Positions 1-7,569 are shown, counted from the first letter of the stretch. The stretch is 18,508 nt of DNA from J095 sp964407935 (GCA_964407935.1 CAYOXS010000091.1:1-18508), one strand, 5' to 3'. Translations and numbers: made by a program. Notes: generated by a model from the letters alone, not told the origin.

Positions 1-67
1 GTGGTCAAGGGTGGACATTTTTGCTCCCCAAAATTTCTATGATCCTTTTTTTACCCTCATGCCCCGG

Positions 68-94
68 CCCCCTTCTCCCTGTGGGAGACGGGGG
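68..94. repeat. Inverted repeat 1 (C-rich/G-rich hairpin)
   Basis: The arm at 68-79 (CCCCCTTCTCCC) pairs with 83-94 across a TGT loop at 11 of 12 positions. It belongs to a C-run/G-run hairpin style seen again at 159-185 and 6876-6894. No T-tract follows, so it is more likely a dispersed repeat than a terminator. Confidence 0.6.
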
Positions 95-104
95 TGAAAA
101 GCTT

Positions 105-149
105 TTGGGTGTGGTTCTGTGCGGCATAGCCGCGCAGAACCACACCCAA
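105..149. repeat. Inverted repeat 2 (21-bp stem, 3-nt loop)
   Basis: Arms 105-125 and 129-149 are reverse complements over 21 bp with a single G-T wobble, around the loop ATA. The arm begins TTGGGTGTGGTTCTG. Such a long, nearly perfect hairpin in non-coding DNA suggests a palindromic dispersed element. No transposase lies nearby. Confidence 0.7.
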
Positions 150-158
150 GTAAGCACA

Positions 159-185
159 CCCCCTCCCCAATTGTTGGGGAGGGGG
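159..185. repeat. Inverted repeat 3 (CCCCCTCCCCAA type)
   Basis: CCCCCTCCCCAA at 159-170 pairs perfectly with TTGGGGAGGGGG at 174-185 around a TTG loop. A shorter relative with the same core (CTCCCCAAA/TTTGGGGAG) lies at 6876-6894, which marks this as a small intergenic repeat family. Confidence 0.65.
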
Positions 186-313
186 TTGGGGGGAGGGGAA
201 ATTTTCGGTCAAAAATCAATATCTACCTGTTCTATCCTTAACTCATAGCGAGTGAGCTAAACTTAACTTTCTGTTGGCGTGATTATATCGTTTTGGCGGA
301 GAATTTTCAATCC

Positions 314-354
314 GCATCAAAAAAGCGGCAGAAACTCTGCCGCTTTTTTGATGC
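314..354 (-). terminator. Strong Rho-independent terminator
   Basis: Arms 314-332 and 336-354 form a perfect 19-bp stem with a 3-nt loop. The GC core (GCGGCAGA/TCTGCCGC) is flanked by A6 and T6, so it can work on both strands. It starts 16 bases past the stop of the minus-strand SH3b gene at 370 and most likely ends that transcription unit. Confidence 0.85.
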
Positions 355-369
355 TGTTGGTTGGTTTGG

Positions 370-978
370 TTACTGGCCGTTTTGCTGCGCAGACGGCGGC
401 AGGGTTGGCTGCAAAAAGTCTTGCACGGCCCAGCCTTCGTTGCCGGCATCGTCGCGCACATACCACCACACGTACTCCTGCTGGTTTTCGTCGGCGCGGG
501 GGCCATCGAGCACCAGCACCGTTGAGCCGTCGGCGGCGACGCTGGTGCGGGCATTGTTGGTGCCGGGGCCGGCGCGCATACTCAGCCCGGCGCTGTCGGT
601 ACCCACAACTTTGGCGTACACATCCGGGGCCAGGGCGGCCGGTACCGTTGGCACGGGCGTGGCGGTTGGCGGCGGCGTGGCGGTCGGTTCGAGCGTAACC
701 ACCGGCGGAATGGTTGGGGTGGGTCCGGCCTGTTGCTGCGCCGGCTCGTTGATGGCCTGCGTTGGGGCCAGACCGGGAATAGCGGTTGGCGTTGGCGTAA
801 CTACCGATTGTTTGCGCAAAATGTTGACCACGCCCAGCCCAACCAGGCCCAAAATTAACAGGCCCGATAGCGCGCCAATCAACACCCAGGCAATCGGAAA
901 GCCCACCTCCGCCGAACTGACCTCCTCGATCCGGCGCGGCCGGCGGGTTCTACGGGTTTTGTCATCCCACTGTGACAT
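370..978 (-). CDS. Membrane-anchored SH3b (bacterial SH3) domain protein
   Basis: The 202-residue product has a basic cytoplasmic N-terminus (KTRRTRRPRR), one hydrophobic segment at about residues 25-54, a Pro/Thr-rich linker (about 60-118) and a C-terminal bacterial SH3-like domain (about 121-192) with the signature LSMRAGPG and the ending WWYVRD..GNEGWAVQDFL. SH3b domains usually bind cell-wall peptides or other surface ligands. The predicted topology puts the domain outside the membrane, so an envelope-binding or sensing role is inferred; no enzymatic domain is present. The ATG at 978 has a good ribosome binding site (AAGGAG, 5 bases upstream). The gene lies 76 bases after the CNB-PP2C gene on the same strand, with a 16-bp palindrome between them, and a strong terminator follows, so it may be last in that transcription unit. 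Confidence 0.85.
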   Translation of the reverse strand: MSQWDDKTRRTRRPRRIEEVSSAEVGFPIAWVLIGALSGLLILGLVGLGVVNILRKQSVVTPTPTAIPGLAPTQAINEPAQQQAGPTPTIPPVVTLEPTATPPPTATPVPTVPAALAPDVYAKVVGTDSAGLSMRAGPGTNNARTSVAADGSTVLVLDGPRADENQQEYVWWYVRDDAGNEGWAVQDFLQPTLPPSAQQNGQ

Positions 979-1007
979 TGCATCTCCTTAAAATGAGGTT
1001 TTCGAGC

Positions 1008-1023
1008 CGGGCAGCGCTGCCCG
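1008..1023. repeat. 16-bp perfect palindrome between two minus-strand genes
   Basis: CGGGCAGCGCTGCCCG reads the same on both strands. It lies between the CNB-PP2C stop and the SH3b start. It could be a processing or attenuation hairpin or a protein-binding site. No T-tract follows on either strand, so a Rho-independent terminator is unlikely. Confidence 0.5.
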
Positions 1024-1054
1024 TGCTCTCAGTTTGAAGTTGTTCCCAAAAACG

Positions 1055-2311
1055 TCAAACAGCTTTGGTGACCAGCAAGGTCAGGTCATCCGGTTGTTCA
1101 GCGCCGTCCCTGAAGCGGTCAACATCATTAACAATGAAATCAACCAGCTCCTGCGCTGAAAAACGCGCCGCGTTAGCTTCTATTGCGGTTCGCAACCGCT
1201 CGATGCCGTACATTGACTCGCCGTCGGTGGCGGTGGCGTCGGTAACGCCATCGCTGTAGCAAACCAGCACGTCGCCCGTTTCAAAAACCAGCCGGTCTTC
1301 CTGAACAAACAGGTCGGGCAGCAGCCCCAAAAACCGGCCGGCCGGCTCGAGCAACTGGGTGGTTTGGGTGGCGGCCCGATAAAAAACAGGCCGGTCATGC
1401 CCGCCCCGGATAAAAGTTAGCTGGCGATTGGTCCAATTTAAATGCGCGTAAAATACGGTGACAAACATTTCGGCGGACGAGGCGCGCAAGAGTAAATTAT
1501 GAACCCGGTGAGCAATTTCGGCGGGCGTGAGCCGGGATTGAGCCTGGCTCAGAAACAGGGTTTTAACAATGGCCATGTACATGGCCGCCTGCACGCTTTT
1601 GCCAGAAGCATCGGCCATTACAATGGCGGCGTGGCCATCAGCCATATCGATGACATCGTACAAATCGCCGCCGATTTCGCGGGCGGGGCGGGCCAGCGCG
1701 GCAAATTCAAAGTTGGGCACGCTGGGAAAGGCCGTGGGCAGAATACCTTTGTGAACGGCGGCCGCAATTTCCAGATCGCGTTTCATGCGTTCGCGGCGGA
1801 GAAGTTCGGCCTGGGCGGCGCGGAGTTCTTCCAGAGTTTTGGCCAGCTCTTTGTTAGCCCGGGCTAACTCATCGATGTTGAGCTGCAAGCTGGCAATGGT
1901 GATCTGATCGGTGGCGCGCATGCTGCTGGTAATGCCCCGCATGATCGCCTTGGCCGCCGAGGGGTTGCGGCTGATAATGTAATCAAAGGTCTGCTCGTGA
2001 ATTTCAATGAGCCGGCAGTCGGTTACGGCGTGAACGGTGGCGGCGCGGGGGGCATGGTCAATAATGCTTAATTCGCCAAAAAACTCACCGGAACCTTTGA
2101 TGCCCAGCAGTTGCTCATCGTTTTCCATTTTTTTGGTAAAGGCAACGCTTCCTTCGTGGATGATGTACAGAATGTACTCTTCGTCGCCTTCACGGCAAAT
2201 AATGGAACCAGCCTGGTGCTGGCTGGTGGTGACAGCATTAACGAGCGCGTTAAGGTCTTCTTCTGGCAGTTGCCCCAGAGCAAACTCCAGAATTGTACGG
2301 ATGTTTTTCAA
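1055..2311 (-). CDS. Cyclic-nucleotide-binding / SpoIIE-type PP2C serine phosphatase
   Basis: The 418-residue product has an N-terminal CNB domain (about residues 10-130) with an intact phosphate-binding cassette (GEFFGEL at 75-81 and R89 in PRAAT), a helical, probably coiled-coil linker (about 140-180), and a C-terminal RsbU/SpoIIE-type PP2C phosphatase (about 190-418). The metal-binding acids are present: GGDLYD (D216, D219), DASGKS (D234), YSDGV (D354) and QPDD (D408/D409), so it should be active. Family knowledge suggests it dephosphorylates an anti-sigma antagonist (STAS protein) in a partner-switching pathway; no STAS or anti-sigma kinase gene lies in this window. The start is TTG at 2311, preceded by AAAGGTGG nine bases upstream. 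It follows the response regulator by 15 bases, and the regulator's stop lies within this ribosome binding site, so the two are almost certainly co-transcribed and perhaps translationally coupled. Confidence 0.9.
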   Translation of the reverse strand: MKNIRTILEFALGQLPEEDLNALVNAVTTSQHQAGSIICREGDEEYILYIIHEGSVAFTKKMENDEQLLGIKGSGEFFGELSIIDHAPRAATVHAVTDCRLIEIHEQTFDYIISRNPSAAKAIMRGITSSMRATDQITIASLQLNIDELARANKELAKTLEELRAAQAELLRRERMKRDLEIAAAVHKGILPTAFPSVPNFEFAALARPAREIGGDLYDVIDMADGHAAIVMADASGKSVQAAMYMAIVKTLFLSQAQSRLTPAEIAHRVHNLLLRASSAEMFVTVFYAHLNWTNRQLTFIRGGHDRPVFYRAATQTTQLLEPAGRFLGLLPDLFVQEDRLVFETGDVLVCYSDGVTDATATDGESMYGIERLRTAIEANAARFSAQELVDFIVNDVDRFRDGAEQPDDLTLLVTKAV

Positions 2312-2326
2312 TGGGCCGTACCACCT

Positions 2327-2761
2327 TTACCACTCAGCCGATACCAGCTCCCGGGCTCTGTTTTCTTCTCTCACCGAGTCGATGCCCCGGATGCGGCAGC
2401 TTTCGATGATACTTTCAACTGTATCAACCAACTGCTGCGGTGAGATGGGTTTAACAAGATAATCCACCACCATTTTGCCGCTGTCAAAGGCCAGGTTCAC
2501 TTCACGGCGCATCCCCCGGGCGCTCAAAAACACCACCGGAATATCTGGCCTTTCTTTGGCAATGACCCGGGCTGCATCGTAGCCGGTAACCATTGGCATG
2601 CGCGCATCCAGCAGCACCAGGTCGATGGCTTCTTCCCGGACAATTTGCACCGCCTGCGCGCCATTTATGGCCTCGTGGACGGTATGATCGTTTTGCCTGA
2701 GGGCAAAAGCAAACAACTCCCGGCAGTCCCGATCGTCTTCGGCGTAGAGGATGTTAGCCAT
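2327..2761 (-). CDS. Single-domain response regulator (REC)
   Basis: The 144-residue CheY-like receiver has no output domain. Phosphorylation residues are in place: acidic pair D9/D10, phospho-acceptor D52 (LVLLDARMP), S80 in VVFLSAR and K104 in DYLVKPIS. The last 25 or so residues are charged and helical. A strong AGGAGGGG site lies upstream of the ATG at 2761. It is the first gene of the minus-strand cluster, 15 bases ahead of the CNB-PP2C phosphatase. Because it cannot bind DNA, the likely role is to pass a histidine-kinase signal to a protein partner, and the neighbouring phosphatase is the obvious candidate (inference). No histidine kinase lies in the window. Confidence 0.9.
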   Translation of the reverse strand: MANILYAEDDRDCRELFAFALRQNDHTVHEAINGAQAVQIVREEAIDLVLLDARMPMVTGYDAARVIAKERPDIPVVFLSARGMRREVNLAFDSGKMVVDYLVKPISPQQLVDTVESIIESCRIRGIDSVREENRARELVSAEW

Positions 2762-2786
2762 GGGTACAACCCCTCCTGCGAATAAG

Positions 2787-2837
2787 TGTCAACATTTTAC
2801 TCTCTTGTTTAGCCCTATGCAAACCATATTTTGTCAA
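2787..2837 (-). promoter_or_regulatory. Putative promoter region of the response-regulator operon
   Basis: On the minus strand two perfect TTGACA hexamers occur, at 2832-2837 and 2787-2792. The distal one has only a weak -10 candidate 18 bases downstream (GCTAAA). The proximal one is too close to the ATG to serve as a normal -35, so it may be an operator-like duplicate. This is weak evidence. Confidence 0.3.
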
Positions 2838-2920
2838 CGTGCGAGTATTTTTCAGACTCAAGTATAACACGAGTCGTGCATCCCCACAACGGCGGTTACA
2901 CGATTATGTTGAGAGTCAGC

Positions 2921-3025
2921 GAATGGTGAATGGTGAATGGCGATCCCGCGATTTTGCGACCCCACGCAACACGCAACACGAATTACGTTTTACGTTTTGC
3001 GAATCATCCTTCATCCTTCACTCTT
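2921..3025. repeat. Phase-locked heptamer repeat tract (15 units of 7 bp)
   Basis: Consecutive 7-bp words run in one uninterrupted phase from 2921. GAATGGT occurs twice and then GAATGGC, followed by three diverged units. CACGCAA occurs twice and then CACGAAT, TACGTTT twice and then TGCGAAT, and CATCCTT twice and then CACTCTT. Each word appears as a small local duplication, yet the register never slips. The last units run into the 3' end of the helicase gene, whose stop codon (3011-3013) lies inside the tract. Short tandem heptamers are known between genes of filamentous cyanobacteria; the function here is unknown. Confidence 0.75.
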
Positions 3026-6000
3026 TCCTGTTTCCCAAAACAGGCTCAACTGCTGCGCGTCCGGCTCAGACCGGGCGGCTTTGGGCCGGACCGTTTCTCT
3101 GAGTTCTTTGAGCGCGTTTTCAATATCGCCCACAAAGCGCGAGGGCGGGTTGGCCTGCGTTTGCCCAAACAAGAAGCGGCTGCGGGCGTGAGTCAGCACC
3201 AGCTTTTGCCGGGCGCGAGTCATGCCCACGTAAAACAGCCGCCGTTCTTCGGCCAGGTCCGGTTCTTCAGCGCCGCGCCGGTAGGGCAGCAAATTTTCTT
3301 CGCAGCCCACAATGAACACCACCGCAAATTCCAGCCCCTTTGAGGCGTGCAGCGACATCAGCGTCACCCGGTCGGCGCGGGGGTCAAACTCGTCGGTTTC
3401 GTTGGACAGGGCGGCGTTTTCCAAAAAATCCCGCAGCCGCTGCTCAAACGGCGCGGCCCGCAGCCGCAGCCGTTCAATCCGCTGCGCCGCTGCTTCCGGC
3501 GCGCCGGCAAAATAGCGCCGGCTCACCCGCTGCACCAGCGCCGAGGCCGGTTCGGTGCGGGCCGCCGCGCGGAGTTCGGTTAAAAACGGCAGCAGCCCGG
3601 CCAACTGCTTTTTTTGCGCCGCACTCAACTGCACCAGCGACTCAAGTTGCGGCAGCAATCGCGCCACATTGATGCCGTTGGCTGCGGCCAAATCGGCCAG
3701 CCGCGGCAGCAGTTCCGGCGGAAAGCTCGTTGTTTGGCCGGTGAGCGCCGTTTCCCAGTGCAGCGGCGAGGCCGGGTTGAGGCTGAGCCACAGGTGGGCC
3801 AGAATCGTTTTGATCTCTTTGTGTTCCGCCAGCGGCAGTTGCCCCACCGTTTGAAACGGAATGCCCGACCGGTCAAAGGCCTCGATGAGTGGCTGGCTTT
3901 GGGCGCTCAGCCGGTACAGCACCGCAAAATCGGCAAAAGTGCGGCTGGCCGCACTGTCGTCGTCAACCCGGCCGCTGTCGAGGCTGAAGTATGATGTGCC
4001 GCCGACCATTTTCTCAATTTCGTGGACAACGGTCTCGGCTTCGGCTTTGTCGGTGGGCGCGGCCAGCACCTCCAGCTTGAGGGGCAAATCAAGCTGCGCC
4101 TGCAAGTTGGCAGCGGCTCCAACTTTGGCCATCACCTGCGCCGAGGCGTCGAGAATGAGCCGGGTGGAGCGGTAATTCTGGCGCAGGTGCAGCACCTTTG
4201 CGCCCGGAAAATCCTGCTCAAACCGCTCAAAATAGTCGCTGCTGGCCCCGCGAAAACCGTAAATCGCCTGGTTGGGGTCGCCGATGGCGCACACGTTGGT
4301 TTCCGGCCCGGCCAGCAGCCGCAGCAGCCGGTACTGGGCCAGGTTCACATCCTGATATTCGTCCACGGCAATCCAGCGGAATCGCCCCCAGTACTTTTCG
4401 CGTAGCGAGTTATTGCTATCCAACAGGCGGACCGGGCGCAGCAGCAGGTCGTCAAAATCGAGCGTGCCGCTGCCGGCCAGCAGCGCTTCGTAGCGGCGGT
4501 AAATCTCCGCCAAAGCCGATGACTCAGCCTGGGGCAACTCTTCCGGGCCAAGCAGCCGGTTTTTGGCCAGCGAAATCTGTTCCAGCGTCTGGTTCAACTC
4601 GCGCTCGGACAGGGCGGGGGCGGCCCGTTTGAACAGCAGCCGCCGGTCGTCTTCGCGGCACACGGCAAAATTTTCGGCCAGCCCGGCCGCGGCAAACTCT
4701 TCGCGTAGCAGGGCCGCGCCCAGCGCGTGGAATGTTTTGACCGTAATCTGGCCGGCCAGCGCCGGCCCCAGCAGCTTGTCCAGCCGCGCCTGCATTTCTT
4801 CGGCGGCTTTGTTGGTAAAGGTGATGGCCAGAATCTGGGCCGGCGGCGCGTGGTGGTGAATAATCAAATTGGCCAGCCGGTGGGTGAGCGCGCGCGTTTT
4901 GCCGGTGCCGGGACCGGCCACAATCAGCAGCGGCGCGTCGATGGTTTGCACGGCGGCCAGTTGCTCCGGGTTGAGCGGCGATAAAATGGGGTCGGCCGGG
5001 GCCGGCGGCGCGGCCGGCTCAAACGAAAGCTGGGCGGCGGCGGGCGCTGTTTTTGGCACGGGCGCGGCCCGGTGGCGCTGTTTTTGCGGCGGCGCGAACA
5101 TGCTGATCTGCCCACCCAGCGCGGTGCGTTCGTGCTCGTCAAACAGTTTGATCACGCCGTACTCGCCATCGTAGCCGGCAGCGATGGTCAGCTCGCCCTG
5201 CCGCACCCGGCGCACGCCTTCGGCCAGCAGCGAACCGCCCGCGGCGGCAATCTCTGCCAGCGGGGTGTCCTGCAAAATTGCCAGCTCCGGCCCCAGTTTG
5301 GCCAGCAGCAAATCATATGTTTCCTGCACCCGTTTGCTGCCCGGCCCGGCGTTAAACACCTCGGCCAGAATTTCCGGCAGGGAGATGAGGCTGGTAAACG
5401 GGCGGGCGCGGGGCGGTTGGCCCGGCTCAGCCCGGTCGGCCAGCGTTTCCACCCGGTGCGTTACGCCGACCGTTACTGGTTTGCCGCAGACGGGGCACAG
5501 GCTGCCGTGGGCCAGCGTGGTTTTGGGCTCCCAAACAATGCCGCACTTGCGATGGCCGTCGAAATGATATTTGCCTTCTTCCGGGAAAAATTCAATGGTG
5601 CCGGCCAGCCCGTCGCTGCTTTTGAGGGCGGCAAACAGGGCCGGGTACGACAGATCGGTGTGGAACACGTTGGCCTCGCGGGCCAGTTTTTGGGGCGAAT
5701 GGGCGTCGGAGTTGGAAACCAGGGTGTAGCCATCGAGCATCGACACCCGCCAGTTCATCGGCGGGTCGGACGACAGGCCGGTTTCCAGCGCAAAAATGTG
5801 GGTGGTGAGGTCGCCAAAACATTCTGCCACCGAGTCGAAGCCGGATTTTGAGCCGAGCAGCGAAAACCANNNNNNNNNNNNNNNNNNNNNNNNNNNNNNN
5901 NNNNNNNNNNNNNNNNNNNNNNNNNNNNNNNNNNNNNNNNNNNNNNNNNNNNNNNNNNNNNNNNNNNNNCAAAACATTCTGCCACCGAGTCGAAGCCGGA

Positions 6001-6528
6001 TTTTGAGCCGAGCAGCGAAAACCAGGGCGTCCAGATGTGGGCCGGAATCAGGTAATTCTGGGGGTCGATGGTCAGGATGATTTCGAGCAGGTCGCGCGAG
6101 TCGAGCCCCAAAATGGGCCGGCCATCGGAGCGGATGTTGCCGATTTTTTCCAGCGCAGCCTGTATTTTTTCAACCGCCGCCAGCGAGGGCGCAAAAATAA
6201 CGTTGTGGACTTTGCGGGTGCGCTCAAATTTTTTGTAGATGCTGCTGATCTCGCCGGCCAGCATAAAACGGACGGGGGCGTGGCAGGCGGGCGGAACTTC
6301 CTTTTGGACAGCGCGGGCCAGGTCGGCCTTCAATTTAAACAGGCCCTCTTCGGCGGGGGCCAGCTTGTCGCGCATTTCCTGCAGCCAGCCGGGGTGGGCA
6401 ATATCGCCGGTGCCGACCACCTGCACGCCTTTGAGCTGCGCCCAGCGGCTGAGCTGCTCAAAATTGAGATTTTTGCTGGTGGCGCGCGAATAGTGGGAAT
6501 GAATATGCAGATCGGCGACGATTTTCAT
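3011..6528 (-). CDS. Endonuclease Q-like PHP nuclease fused to UvrD/PcrA-type helicase
   Basis: After removing a false scaffold gap (155 extra bases at 5815-6024) the frame is open for 1120 codons from the ATG at 6528, which has a GGGAGGAG site upstream. Residues 1-415 match the EndoQ PHP family: DLHIHSHYS (H8, H10), GTGDIAHPG, AGEISS, IPAHIWTPW and SNSDAHSP as metal ligands, then GHRKC and CPVCGKP for a zinc site, and YDGEYGVI near 401. Family knowledge: EndoQ nicks DNA 5' of deaminated bases and abasic sites. Residues 465-1120 form a superfamily 1A helicase: LNPEQ Q-motif, Walker A GPGTGKT at 487-493, VDEYQD at 670-675, GDPNQAIYGFRG, QNYRST at 732-737, SLHASKGLEF at 1007-1016 and VGMTRA at 1049-1054. 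A Pro/Ala-rich linker (about 427-465) joins them. Clamp-binding-like motifs QISMF (422-426) and QLSLF (1108-1112) are present. The likely role is coupled incision and unwinding in base-damage repair (inference). It stands alone between intergenic repeats. Confidence 0.88.
3038..3055 (-). other. C-terminal beta-clamp-binding-like motif (QQLSLF)
   Basis: These codons read QQLSLF, residues 1107-1112, eight residues before the end of the helicase fusion. This matches the bacterial beta sliding clamp consensus QL(S/D)LF, and its place in a charged C-terminal tail is typical of clamp-binding peptides. Confidence 0.7.
5096..5110 (-). other. Internal clamp-binding-like motif (QISMF)
   Basis: The codons read QISMF, residues 422-426, just after the EndoQ-like part and before the Pro/Ala-rich linker. 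It resembles the clamp consensus QL(S/D)LF with conservative changes. A weaker shortened version, QLSF, occurs at 5021-5032 (residues 448-451). The position corresponds to the C-terminal end of a stand-alone EndoQ. Confidence 0.45.
5815..6024. other. False scaffold gap: 55-bp duplicated contig ends around 100 N
   Basis: The 55 bases at 5815-5869 recur exactly at 5970-6024, on each side of 100 N (5870-5969). Collapsing one copy plus the N run removes 155 bases and restores a single reading frame across the helicase fusion. This is the signature of two contigs that overlap by one assembly k-mer length but were joined with a fixed-size gap. It is not a biological repeat. Confidence 0.93.
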
Positions 6529-7011
6529 TGGCTCCTCCCGGCCCGGCTAATACAACGAGCGTATTAAACCACAACCGCGGCCAAACACAAAGAGCACCGA
6601 ACTGAAAATAGGCCAGTTGCTTCTGGAAAACGGCACGCCAATGCGGTATACTGACAGATAAGAATGCCTGCCTGCTCTTGAAACAGAACTTCAACGGTCG
6701 TTCCGAGTTTCATTCCGCCAGTTGTTCCCCGGTTGTAGTCATCGAGTTGTACGCCGCCAAAACCTGCTTTCCCTTGAGTCTCACAAGTTACGCTATTCTC
6801 CACCCCTGCCCCTTTTTGGGGTTCAGGAGCGGACACTTGTTAACACTCGACCAAATATTGTGCCCCTCATCCCCCCTCCCCAAATTTTGGGGAGTACCCC
6901 TGCGGAGCACAGGTGGGTTAGGGGTGGGGTTAATTGAGCGCAATTTTTAACGCCTGTCCGCTTTTGAACCCAATTTGGGCGAGAGGGCAGAAAGGTAGAA
7001 GGGGGGCCTCA
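6529..7011. other. Intergenic spacer with C/G-run inverted repeat and weak promoter motif
   Basis: No convincing gene is seen. At 6876-6894 a CTCCCCAAA/TTTGGGGAG hairpin resembles the one at 159-185. A candidate -10 box (TATACT, 6647-6652) preceded by GCGG resembles the promoter motifs at 7626 and 14292 but is far from the next start. A minus-strand open frame (6564-6836) has no recognisable domain and no ribosome binding site and could at most be a decayed gene. Confidence 0.5.
6876..6894. repeat. Inverted repeat, CTCCCCAAA family, second copy
   Basis: CTCCCCAAA (6876-6884) pairs with TTTGGGGAG (6886-6894) over 9 bp with a one-base centre. C-runs and G-runs extend on both sides (6864-6876 and 6909-6929). 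It shares its core with the inverted repeat at 159-185. Confidence 0.5.
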
Positions 7012-7569
7012 ATGATTCGGCAGTGCATCTACCCCAAACGGGTGCTGCCGGCCACGCTGCAACTGCAAATTCTGTCGTCGCTGCGGCAAAGCTGGCCCGA
7101 AGGCTATATCGGCCCGGCCCAAATGCGGGAGTGGATGTTACACCACGAGCACCACCCGATCCATATTGTGCTGCTGCAGGGCAGCCTGCTCATCAGCCAC
7201 ACCACCGTGGTTTGGAAATACCTGCGCCATTCCGGCGAAACGTACAAAGTTTACGGCCTGTCCGGGGTGTTTACCCACCCGGCCTGGCGGGGACAGGGCC
7301 ACGGCTCGCGGATTGTCGAAGCCGGCACGGCTTTTATTACCGCCAGCGGGGCCGATGTGGGCATGTTGTGGTGCGCCCCGTCCCTGCAAAATTTTTACGC
7401 GCGCCGCGGCTGGCTGGCGATGGAGACCACCACCACGCTGATCGGCCCGGCCGCAGCGCCCCGGCCGTGTCCGCTGTTGCTGATGATGCTCTTCCCCTCG
7501 CCAACCGGCCGGGCGGCCCGCCATCTTTTTGAAAACTGCGCCCTCTGGTTTGGCGAGCAGGTCTGGTAA
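7012..7569 (+). CDS. GNAT-family N-acetyltransferase
   Basis: The 185-residue product begins at the ATG at 7012, with AAGGGGGG six bases upstream. An upstream non-ATG start in the same frame would prepend translated spacer and is unlikely. Motif A of the GNAT fold is clear (VFTHPAWRGQGHGSRIV, acetyl-CoA pyrophosphate loop RGQGHG), and motif B follows (NFYARRGWL). The order of elements and the C-terminal ending (a Pro-rich strand, a hydrophobic strand, then CALWFGEQVW) recall aminoglycoside 2'-N-acetyltransferases of the AAC(2')-I type. That is an impression from layout, not an assignment; the substrate is unknown. It precedes obgE on the same strand but obgE has its own promoter-like motif, so it may be a single-gene unit. 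Confidence 0.8.
   Translation: MIRQCIYPKRVLPATLQLQILSSLRQSWPEGYIGPAQMREWMLHHEHHPIHIVLLQGSLLISHTTVVWKYLRHSGETYKVYGLSGVFTHPAWRGQGHGSRIVEAGTAFITASGADVGMLWCAPSLQNFYARRGWLAMETTTTLIGPAAAPRPCPLLLMMLFPSPTGRAARHLFENCALWFGEQVW

Larger units (their letters stand above)
1..313. other. Intergenic region with three inverted repeats, no gene
   Basis: I see no credible gene here. Open frames on both strands have no ribosome binding site and are translations of G/C-rich inverted repeats (Pro/Gly-rich low-complexity peptides). Three hairpin-forming repeats follow each other at 68-94, 105-149 and 159-185. The rest is plain A/T-richer spacer leading to the terminator of the minus-strand cluster at 314-354. Confidence 0.6.

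Noticed and set aside
37..248. Short open frames on both strands at the window start
   Set aside because: They translate inverted repeats, lack ribosome binding sites and give low-complexity Pro/Gly peptides.
1008..1023. Terminator between the phosphatase and SH3b genes
   Set aside because: The palindrome is perfect but has no following T-tract on either strand, so it is listed as a palindrome only.
5072..5851. Plus-strand frame of 259 codons opposite the helicase
   Set aside because: No ribosome binding site and no motif; the minus strand carries clear EndoQ and helicase motifs over the same bases.
3011..6528. Frameshifted or split helicase gene
   Set aside because: The frame change is fully explained by the 55-bp duplicated contig end plus 100 N; removing 155 bases restores one uninterrupted frame.
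6564..6836. Minus-strand 90-codon frame between the helicase and GNAT genes
   Set aside because: No ribosome binding site, no recognisable domain, and an overlapping plus-strand frame of the same size; a decayed gene cannot be excluded but is not supported.
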